Below, piece by piece: positions 56,699-64,000 of a stretch of DNA of 64,000 nucleotides. The position numbers and the translations under genes are program-made. The DNA is from Tannerella forsythia (GTDB lineage Bacteria; Bacteroidota; Bacteroidia; Bacteroidales; Tannerellaceae), in assembly GCF_001006485.1 (NCBI RefSeq), contig NZ_JUET01000082.1:61422-125421 (forward strand), read 5' to 3'. The notes under the pieces were generated by a model that was given only the letters and a program-made list of their open reading frames with translations, had not been told where the DNA came from and ran no database searches. Each line of letters begins with the position of its first letter. Within the stretch, counting starts at the first letter, position 1.

Positions 56699-58329
56699 AT
56701 GGACATTGAAATGAAAGCAAAATTTCCTTTAATACAGCTCCTATATTTTGCTAAATATTGTATTTATGGACTATATGATGGTCATGTAAATAGTTTCCTA
56801 TTCTTATCAGAGGAAGAATTTTACATTGTAAGAAAATGGGTCTCGGACAATTGTAAAAAAAATTTTCTTTACAAGAACTGAATTTTATCAAACAAATAAA
56901 AAGAGCAGGATTCCTTAAGGATGGTGTAAGAAAAAACAGAGTTGATAGTTCTGATGAGAATATTACGAATGTCATAAACTACTCACAAGAAAGAGCATCA
57001 AGAAGGAAGTTGACATTGGAAATAACAGATAAATGTAATTTGAGATGTAAATATTGTAGGTATACAATAAATGAAATTAAAAAAACCGGAAAAAGTCATG
57101 ATAACAAGGTAATGAAAAGTAAGGTGTATAAAAAAGCTATTCAGGAATTTATTGAAGACTATTGCCGGACTATTGATAGGCTTCCTATTGAACTTCAAAA
57201 GGATTATTTGATAAAAAATCCTCCCATTATAGGATTGTATGGTGGAGAAGTCCTAATTTATAAGAGGGTAGTGCGAAATATAGTTGATTTCATCAAAAAA
57301 ATTCATTTTCCTTTTGACAAGAAATATATTTGTATTGCTATCACTACAAACGGAACTCTTCTATATGAAGATTTTATTGAATTCTGTATAAAAGAGGAAG
57401 TGTATTTGCAAATAAGTATTGATGGCCCCAGATCAGAGCATGATAAAAATAGAGTATTTGCATCGGGTAGAGGATCATTTGAAAAGGTGTATAATGCGAT
57501 TGAAATTTTAAGAAATAAGTATCCGGATTTTTTTAAATCTCATGTTTCTTTTCAAGCTGTTCAAGCTCCTAACTATGATAAAAAAGAGGTATTAGATTTT
57601 TTCAGGACGATGAATTCAAATGGGCGTTTTGCTGGCGTTAATAGTTTTCGATTTCTTGAATTTGCAGATTATTATTTAAGCTCTATCGGTTTTAAATCTA
57701 AAAGTAAAAGAAACATCTTAGAAATATATAATAATGTTGTTTATGATCTGATGGATAGAGTAGAAGAGTATGAAAGTAATTGTAAAGATGAAGCATCTCT
57801 TATTAGATGTTATCAATTGGATATTGAGTTAAAAGACGTTTTTAGTAAAGTTTATGAGATGCTAACAAGGATATTTGAAACTCCTAAATTGGCAGACAAC
57901 TTCTTTAATTCCTGTTATCTGTTAAAAACCAACACCTTCGTTGCTTGTAATGGGGAGATACATATTTGTGAAAGAACAGATTTTTCACAGCCTGTTGGAG
58001 ATATTGGAAATGGTATTGATGTTGAAAAGATATTTGATTTGTATAAAAAATTCTTTCAAATAATGAATAGTAGTAAATGTAAAGCATGTTGGGCAGCGAC
58101 TTTATGTCCTATATGTATAGCTCAGCTTATTCAAGATGGAAAAGTTGGTTATCCGGAAGATGAAAGGTGTATAGCAATAAGACAAAATAGCCGGATATTG
58201 ATAGAAATACTTTTTATATTATCTTCAAAATATCCAAGAACTTTTAACGCCATTCAAGAGATATTTTCGGTATCAACAGATGCGTCGTTGGATGAGTTTA
58301 TCACACAGCAAGAATTTGAGATTGAATAA
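56699..58329 (+). pseudogene. Second radical SAM/SPASM maturase, frameshifted at an A8 tract
   Basis: The 5' frame (MDIEMKAKFPLIQLLYFAKY) runs into a stop at 56879-56881 after A8 (56855-56862). With nine A the frame joins the main one (KQIKRAGFLKDGVRKNR), giving about 544 residues. The core motif is LEITDKCNLRCKYCRY (CX3CX2C), with GLYGGEVLIYKRVV and TTNGTLLYEDF. The SPASM-like C-terminus has NGEIHICERTDF and KCKACWAATLCPIC, a paralogue of the 50944-52443 enzyme. Translation from an internal TTG at 57010 would lack the leader-binding N-terminus. Pseudogene, slippage gene or sequencing error. Confidence 0.75.
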
Positions 58330-58356
58330 ATAAATTAAATTTTGTAGATAAATATC

Positions 58357-58878
58357 ATGTGTACATCAAGAGAATTAAAATATATAGAGTGGTTGAAAAA
58401 ATCAAAATCTCCTTATGTTGGTATTTCATTATTTGTTTTTATGCTACTCTTGTTTTTATTTGTTGTTGTGTATATGTCTACACATATACACATACAGATT
58501 TTTAATGATAGTGTTTTTATTTGGGGAATATTAATGGTGGGGGGAGTAGCATTTTTTACATATAAATACCTTACTCGAAAAATAGATCATGATATTAAAA
58601 ATCTGTCTTTTAAAAAGAAAGAAATAATAATTGCTTATATATTCTATAGTGACGATGTAGAATCTGGCAGTGGCATGTTGTATATTCCGATATTAGGGCA
58701 TTTTTTTCCAAAACTTTGGGGGCAAAAAATGAGACGGATAAAGCGTTATTATATTGTTTCAAAAGAGGGAGTTAGATACGAAATAAACAATCAAGACTAT
58801 GCACTTCTTTCGGATAAATCAAGTTGTCATTTTATTTATGGGCAAGAATCTGATATCTTGGTTGGTGTAGAGTTATAG
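58357..58878 (+). CDS. Small membrane protein of unknown function
   Basis: A 173-residue protein with two membrane segments (ISLFVFMLLLFLFVVVYMS, about 23-41; FIWGILMVGGVAFFTYKYL, about 54-72) and a cytoplasmic C-terminal part rich in beta strands (IIIAYIFYSDDVESGSG; RRIKRYYIVSKEGVRYEI). It follows the radical SAM gene by 27 bases and ends 15 bases before the IS4-type element. I do not recognise the family; an immunity or membrane accessory role for the peptide locus is possible but unsupported. Confidence 0.55.
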   Translation: MCTSRELKYIEWLKKSKSPYVGISLFVFMLLLFLFVVVYMSTHIHIQIFNDSVFIWGILMVGGVAFFTYKYLTRKIDHDIKNLSFKKKEIIIAYIFYSDDVESGSGMLYIPILGHFFPKLWGQKMRRIKRYYIVSKEGVRYEINNQDYALLSDKSSCHFIYGQESDILVGVEL

Positions 58879-58893
58879 ATATTTGACTTCAAT

Positions 58894-60216
58894 ACTGTCC
58901 CATTAAAGTGGTCCAATCAGTCTTTGAAATAATTGAAATATAGTCTATTGTGAACAATTTCGGGAGTTAACGGACTTGAATTGATTTCTTTTCGTTCTTT
59001 GATAAAAAGGACGATTATGTTTCAAGATAAGTTCATCTTCTCTCAGTTGGCGTCATTCCTTGATAGGAACCACTTCAACTATCTTGTTCACAAGTACTCT
59101 GGCGACAAGTATGTCAAGCATTTCACTTGTTGGAACCAGTTGCAGGCCCTGATGTTCAGTCAGCTCTGCAATCGCGAGAGTCTGCGTGATTTGATTGTAG
59201 CATTGGAGGCTCATCGGTCAAAATGCTACCATCTTGGAATGGGAAGGAAACCGGTAGCCAAGACCATATTTGCTATAGCCAATCAGAACCGCGACTACCG
59301 TATATTTGAGGATTTCGCTTTCTACATGATGGACTTGGCTCGCAAGAAGCGGGTGGTGGACATCTTCAAACTCTGGTGGGCAATGTGTATGCCTTCGACT
59401 CTACTACGATTCCACTCTGCTTGTCGGTGTTCTGGTGGGCAAAGTTTCGCAAGAAGAAAGGCGGTGTCAAGATTCACTTCCTTTACGACTTGGAGACATC
59501 TGTGCCAGCGTTCTTCCATATCACGACAGCCTCTGTACACGATTCCAAGGCAATGGATAAGATTCTATGTAAATCAGGCTCATACTATGTATTTGACCGT
59601 GGCTACAATGCGTTCAAACAGTTGTATCGTATTCATAAAGTGAAAGCTTTCTTCGTGGTCAGAGCAAAGAAGAATCTGCAGTACAGGAATGTCAAATGGA
59701 AGCGTAGGCTTCACAAGAATATACTTGCAGATGCTGTAATCGAAGTGGCGGAGTATGCCTCTAACAAGAAGTATCCCGAGAGACTTAGACTGGTGCGCTA
59801 TCATGACGATGAGCAAGACCGTGACTTTGCTTTTCTCACGAACTTGAAGGCATTTGAAGGCACTCGACGTAGCCAGCCTCTACAAGAATCGGTGGCAGAT
59901 AGAGTTGTTCCACAAGTGGCTGAAGCAGCACCTCAAGATTAAGAAGTTCTGGGGAACAACCGAAAATGCCGTGCGTATTCAGATTTGTGCTGCCATCATC
60001 ACTTACTGCCTTGTGGCAATTGTCCAACATGACATGAAACTGCAGCGCTCGACCTATGAGGTCTTGCAAATCCTCAGCATCTCATTGACGGACAAAACTC
60101 CACTGCAAGACATGTTCAACAAGACTATTTTTAACGATACCAAAGAGCACGATGTCCCACTTATTCCGGGGTTGTTCGATTAATGTTTAACTCGTCCCAA
60201 ATTTTAACGGGACACT
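58894..60216 (+). mobile_element. IS4-family insertion sequence with defective transposase
   Basis: Terminal inverted repeats ACTGTCCCATTAAA (from 58894) and its counterpart AGTGTCCCGTTAAA (complement, ending 60216) bound about 1.32 kb. AAT flanks both ends and could be a 3-bp target duplication. The transposase frame (59017-60183) starts MFQDKFIFSQLASFLDRNHF (DUF4372-like N-terminus). The DDE residues lie in VYAFDSTTI, YVFDRGYNAF and QIELFHKWLK; the last is part of the IS4 signature Y-2-R-3-E-6-K. Two frameshifts, near 59370 and 59855, break the gene, so it is probably inactive. It separates the small membrane protein from the LanB stub. Confidence 0.85.
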
Positions 60217-60221
60217 AATGA

Positions 60222-60632
60222 GTTGATGATTTTAAGTTCCGTATAGAAGATCGAAGTGAGATAATGATAAAAATGAGTGATTCTTATAAAAAAGAGTTCG
60301 GTTTTAACATGTACAATGCCAAATAATTCAATACAAAATATCGTCAGAACAGGTTAATAATAGAATCGGTATTGGCCAATACGATTTCAGATAAGAGGTT
60401 TGGCATATTATATAATTGTGTATTAAAACGGAGTAAGGACATTTGTCCCATCGTTTCAGATATTCAAAGAATCTGTAATCGGTATAAGATTAATATACAA
60501 GATTTATTGCATAGCTATGTGCATATGTCTTTAAATCGATTGTTTCGTTCGAGAAATCGTATACATGAACTTGTATTGTACGATTTCATGAAGCGATATT
60601 ACAATGGAATGCTTGCACGAAAAGATGCTTGA
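60222..60632 (+). pseudogene. C-terminal stub of a LanB-type (SpaB_C/thiopeptide-type) protein
   Basis: The frame resumes directly after the IS: FKFRIEDRSEIMIKMSDSYK, KKEFGFNMYNAK, an in-frame TAA at 60324-60326 (probably from CAA), then FNTKYRQNRLIIESVLANT and, near the end, HMSLNRLFRSRNRIHELVLY. The last motif is the hallmark of the lantibiotic dehydratase C-terminal domain, which in full LanB enzymes removes glutamate to form dehydro-amino acids. The N-terminal glutamylation domain is missing. The remnant shows the locus once had a dehydratase to pair with LanC. Confidence 0.75.
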
Positions 60633-60634
60633 CA

Positions 60635-61098
60635 ATGAGCTCTTTTCCTCGATTCATTCAACTTGATTCCATGGACTGCGGTCCTACCTGTTTGCGCATG
60701 ATAGCCAAGCATTACGGGAAGCATTATAGTCTGGAAACGCTCCGTCAACATTCGTTTATTACGCGTGAGGGAGTTTCCATGCTCGGCATAAGCGATGCGG
60801 CAGAATATATCGGGTTTCGCACATCGATTTAGCTATTCTTGGCATTTTTCTTGTCGGTAATGTTGTATGGATACTCTCTTTTATGAGGTATCGCCGCGAG
60901 TTGGATCACAGACATTTTGCCCAATCCGCTGAAGAACAGCGCAGTATCATTCAGTTCATCACCGGCATGCAGGAAATCAAACTGAACAACTGTGAAAAGC
61001 AGAAACGCTGGCAATAGGAACGTGTCCAGGTAAAACTGTTCAAGATGGGGATGAAAGAATTGGCCTTGAGACAGTTTCAACAGGTCCCGGCTCAGTGA
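60635..61098 (+). pseudogene. Remnant of a C39-peptidase ABC exporter, with internal deletion
   Basis: The first 66 codons (SSFPRFIQLDSMDCGPTCL) are the start of a C39 peptidase domain with its catalytic Cys in DCGPTC. The frame stops at 60830-60832. A second frame resumes with VVWILSFMRYRRELDHRHF and FITGMQEIKLNNCEKQKRW, which belong to the transmembrane domain of the same exporter family, with a TAG inside and no ATPase. The His/Asp of C39, most of the membrane domain and the ATPase are gone. Such exporters cut after GG and export the core, so a functional one must be elsewhere, or the island is dead. Confidence 0.8.
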
Positions 61099-61227
61099 TA
61101 TTGTTCGGGATGAGGATATGTAATAAAAAAGTCAACTAAAGTTGTTGTTGGTCATTTTTTAACTTGGAAAATTTGCATACATGGAAAATATGTTCTAAAC
61201 TTGTAGCCGGATATTATATGATCATAT

Positions 61228-61926
61228 ATGCAATCACAACATGAAAAAGTACGTGTGCTTGAAAGAATTGCTAACCACTTGATAATAAATAGCAGTTTCT
61301 TGAATGACCTTGGATTATTCCATGGGAAGATGGGTATTGTGATTTTCTTTTACCATTATTCACGCTATACAAACAATCCGATTTACGAAGAATTTGCCGG
61401 AGAATTATTGGATGAAATTTTTGAAGAAATTCATGATAAATTACCGATTGATTTTGAAAATGGTTATCTAGGTATCGGTTGGGGAATTGAATATTTGGTC
61501 GAACAAAAATTTGTTGACAGAGATACAAGTGATATTCTTGAAAATGTTGACAAGAAGGTTATGGAACGAGATGTTAGAAGAATATCGGACATGTCGTTGA
61601 ATACCGGTTTGGAGGGTGTCTTTCATTATGTTCTTGCTCGTTTGCAAAATAATTATGACGATAGTAATCTTTTTGATGTGGAATATTTATCCGATTTAAA
61701 GAAGATTACATCTAACATTGAGAGGAAATCTTTGCCGGAATCTCTACTATATCTTATAAATGATTATCGTTTGTGGACTGAATCAAAACAACTTAATTAC
61801 AGATATTTGGTTTGTTTAAACGATTTCTTTTGTAATGAAATAAATACAGACAACAATGTTTATGAGTGGAAGCTAGGGGTAAAGAATGGATGTGCTGGTA
61901 TTGGACTAAATTTAATTCATAAATGA
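61228..61926 (+). CDS. Short LanC-like protein without zinc ligands
   Basis: A 232-residue protein similar to the N-terminal half of LanC-like proteins: GLFHGKMGIVIFFYHYSRY, YLGIGWGIEYLVEQKF, NTGLEGVFHYVLARL and a final NGCAGIGLNLIHK. The Cys-His zinc site is not present, so it is unlikely to cyclise on its own. Its first part aligns by eye with the broken LanC-like gene at 47387-48531. It overlaps the following glycosyltransferase by ATGA. It may be a helper protein typical of GG-Bacteroidales loci. Confidence 0.75.
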   Translation: MQSQHEKVRVLERIANHLIINSSFLNDLGLFHGKMGIVIFFYHYSRYTNNPIYEEFAGELLDEIFEEIHDKLPIDFENGYLGIGWGIEYLVEQKFVDRDTSDILENVDKKVMERDVRRISDMSLNTGLEGVFHYVLARLQNNYDDSNLFDVEYLSDLKKITSNIERKSLPESLLYLINDYRLWTESKQLNYRYLVCLNDFFCNEINTDNNVYEWKLGVKNGCAGIGLNLIHK

Positions 61927-63173
61927 CAAATAAGGTTTTTATATTCAATGAGGTTTGTCCCGGAGGAAACTATGGAATTAAAACTTATATTGAACAACTT
62001 TCATGTTCTTGCTTCAATATGAAGAATTTTGAAGTTCACATTGTGAACTTACGGTCTAATGTGAATGAGTTTACTATAAATCATGAATCAGATGCTGTTA
62101 TATACGAAATTCCAAGGGAAAAATATTGGCAAAAGAGTCAAGAGGCTTATTACCGAAATGTGCTGTTCTTATTAAAACGACATATAATAACAAGCGGTTC
62201 AGAGAATATCCTTTTTCAAATAAATTATTTTGAGCATAAACCGTTGATAGATTATCTAAAAAAATATTTTCCAAAAGGGAAAATGATTTTCACATTACAT
62301 TATTTGGACTGGAGTTTTATTTTACAAGGCAACACTTCACGTTTTAGAAAAATAATTAACGCAAAGGAAGAGGATTACCATAAGAATAGTACGGAATATC
62401 AGGTCATTCATTTGTTTAACAGAGATAAAGTGTTGTTTGAATTTGTTGATATCATCCTTTGCTTATCAAGATACGCAAAAAGTCTTCTTATCAATGATTA
62501 TGAAATTTCCGATGGTAAAATTGAATTGATTTATAATGGACTCTCTGAAAGTACAGAAAACAAAAAAATAACAAAGAAAACCTTGCGGAGAAAATATGCC
62601 TTTGGGCAAAATGAAAAGCTGATATTGTACGTAGGTCGTTTAGACAAAGCAAAAGGAGGCAGGGAATTGATACAGGCTTTTCAATCTCGCTTAAAGAAAC
62701 ATCCGAAAAGTAGGCTTATTATAATAGGAAGTGGTAAAGAAAATATATATTTTGAAGAAACTATGGGCTGTTGGAGCAAAATAACATTTACCGGACAAAT
62801 AGATAGAAAAGTTGTATATGAGTTTTATCAAATGGCAGATGTGGGAGTGTTACCATCATTCACAGAGCAATGTAGCTATGTCGCTATTGAAATGATGATG
62901 CACGGTTTACCTGTCGTAGGGACTACTTCGACAGGATTGTCGGAAATGATTATAGACGGAGTTAATGGGTATAAGGTAAATATTGTAGAAAAGGATGATG
63001 ATGATGATGTTGAAATGAATGCACTGGAATTAGCTGATAGAATAAACAGTATTTTAGATGTAAGTGAAGAAACATACGCAACGATGTCTCTAAATTGCAG
63101 AAAAATATATAGGGAAAGATATAATATTATTCAAATACAGGATCAATTAGCCAGGGTTTTTAGAAAAATTTAA
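61923..63173 (+). CDS. GT4-type glycosyltransferase of RiPP loci (TIGR04157-like)
   Basis: A 416-residue GT-B glycosyltransferase. The N-terminal FIFNEVCPGGNYGIKTYIEQ and C-terminal GT4 motifs (LILYVGRLDKAKGGRELIQA; LPSFTEQCSYVAIEMMMHGL) are clear. It resembles the glycosyltransferases found with radical SAM peptide loci in Bacteroidales (TIGR04157 type), suggesting the mature peptide is glycosylated. The start is coupled to the LanC-like gene. It is intact and is the last island gene before the IS1 element. Confidence 0.82.
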   Translation: MTNKVFIFNEVCPGGNYGIKTYIEQLSCSCFNMKNFEVHIVNLRSNVNEFTINHESDAVIYEIPREKYWQKSQEAYYRNVLFLLKRHIITSGSENILFQINYFEHKPLIDYLKKYFPKGKMIFTLHYLDWSFILQGNTSRFRKIINAKEEDYHKNSTEYQVIHLFNRDKVLFEFVDIILCLSRYAKSLLINDYEISDGKIELIYNGLSESTENKKITKKTLRRKYAFGQNEKLILYVGRLDKAKGGRELIQAFQSRLKKHPKSRLIIIGSGKENIYFEETMGCWSKITFTGQIDRKVVYEFYQMADVGVLPSFTEQCSYVAIEMMMHGLPVVGTTSTGLSEMIIDGVNGYKVNIVEKDDDDDVEMNALELADRINSILDVSEETYATMSLNCRKIYRERYNIIQIQDQLARVFRKI

Positions 63174-63307
63174 CTATATTAACTCAAAGAATTAATATCA
63201 CATATTTTAACTATCCCTTCATTAGGTTTTTGAAATTTGGAGAACATTTTCCAAAAGCACTTTAACCTATGAGCTATCGTATGAATGTATCTATTATTAT
63301 GGTATTG

Positions 63308-63990
63308 TTAAACACATATAGCCAGCTCGTTGTTTAGTTTTAGAAAAAGTAATTTTAGGGATTTTTCTATCATATGTTTTGCCTTACTATAACACTTCCC
63401 TTTTCGTTTGAACCTTGCTAAATAATGCCTTATTCTGCTATTATAACCTTCGACTGTATAAGTTTCTGCCTTCGTTTGAATGTGTTTTACATTAGGAAGA
63501 AATTCCTTATAGCTCTTCCAATAGTCAGAATAATACACAGATGCAGGAATGTTTTTTATCTTCTTCCAAAGCTTCATCCCTGTATCTGTGCTTCTGTCCC
63601 CACAGACAAAAGAGATAAATCGTTTTCCAAATCGATCAACAGCAATCCATACCCAACAGTAGTTTTTTTTGAACCTATATATGTGTGCATCTCATCTAAT
63701 TCAACAACTGAAACAGGTCCCTCTTTTTGTGGTAAAGCCACCCTTTCACCCCATTCTTTTACCCAATAGTAAACAATTGTATGACTTATTTTCAATATGC
63801 GTCCGATTGCTCTAAAACCTAAGCCCTCCAAGTACATCTCCAAAGCTAATCTACGAGTAGCAGCTGATTTTGTATTAGATTTCTGTTGAACAGTATAACG
63901 ATAATGACAATCTTTACAATAATGGCGCTGACGACCACCGACAATGCCATCTTTACGATGATTTATGCTTCCACATCTTGGACAATCCAT
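63308..63990 (-). mobile_element. IS1-family transposase, broken at an A8 tract (element reaches the window end)
   Basis: The first frame (63574-63990) starts MDCPRCGSINHRKDG with the zinc ribbon (CKDCHYRY), a helix-turn-helix and the catalytic VVELDEMHTYIGSKK. At A8 on the minus strand (63663-63670) it slips out of frame. With nine A it would read KKNYCWVWIAVDRF and join the C-terminal frame (63308-63577: YYSDYWKSYKEF, HYLARFKRKGK). IS1 members use A-tract frameshifting, so this could be programmed slippage. The left end is near 63300 (GGTATTGTTAA); the right end is outside the window. The gap 63174-63300 shows no gene. Confidence 0.78.
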
Positions 63991-64000
63991 AGTTTTTTTT

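Noticed and set aside
57010-58329. Second radical SAM gene starting at the internal TTG
   Set aside because: The upstream in-frame sequence continues the protein, and the N-terminal part is recovered by one A in the A8 tract.
58894-60216. Two separate small transposase genes within the IS4 element
   Set aside because: The frames join into one DDE transposase when two frameshifts are corrected.

Overview
The window looks like a Bacteroidales chromosome, most like Tannerella. The signs are two SusC/SusD pairs, the Bacteroidota -7 promoter element TAnnTTTG ahead of many genes, and a peptidoglycan/MurNAc salvage locus (AmpG-like transporter MurT, NamZ, MurK, MurQ) of the kind known from MurNAc-scavenging Tannerella. 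The species is inferred, not proven.

Layout. 1-2427: end of a BtuF-like binding protein plus btuC/btuD-type permease and ATPase. 2508-14669: mixed housekeeping and surface genes (pyrK-pyrD, a large leucine-rich repeat protein, a lipoprotein hydrolase, MgtC-like, thioredoxin-like, truA, EamA transporter, cobB), followed by an IS1 zinc-ribbon scrap. 15012-28946 (minus): a six-gene polysaccharide-utilisation operon (SusC, SusD, lipoprotein, SusC, SusD, GH9-deacetylase fusion) closed by a strong terminator. 29071-29959 (minus): a BadF-type sugar kinase, paralogous to MurK. 30225-42912 (plus): a nine-gene peptidoglycan salvage operon (amidase, GT2, DUF4922, SpoIID-like, MurT, NamZ, acyltransferase, MurK, MurQ). 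42896-44838 (minus): a HAD-hotdog fusion and an unrecognised conserved gene.

44835-63190 is an AT-rich accessory island that reads as a RiPP (ribosomally made, modified peptide) locus. It has three small precursors with GG-type leaders and Cys-rich cores, two radical SAM/SPASM maturases, a radical-SAM-like partner of the 'GG-Bacteroidales' type, two LanC-like proteins, the stub of a LanB-type (SpaB_C) protein, the stub of a C39-peptidase exporter, an S41 protease, two beta-propeller lipoproteins and a glycosyltransferase. Each precursor lies downstream of a copy of the same repeat. That repeat carries three 9-bp boxes ACCGTTnnT spaced 21 and 22 bp apart, always 43 bp before a TATCTTTG promoter element. 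This is the architecture of LytTR-regulator sites that control bacteriocin genes in Firmicutes; no LytTR gene is in the window.

The island is partly decayed or partly mis-sequenced. The LanC-like gene has a dinucleotide frameshift, and one propeller gene, one radical SAM gene and the IS1 transposase are each broken at an A8/A9 tract. The LanB and exporter genes are clearly truncated, next to an IS4-type element and IS5 scraps. The best candidate for something new is the repeated control module driving three dissimilar Cys-rich precursors in a hybrid radical SAM/lanthipeptide locus.
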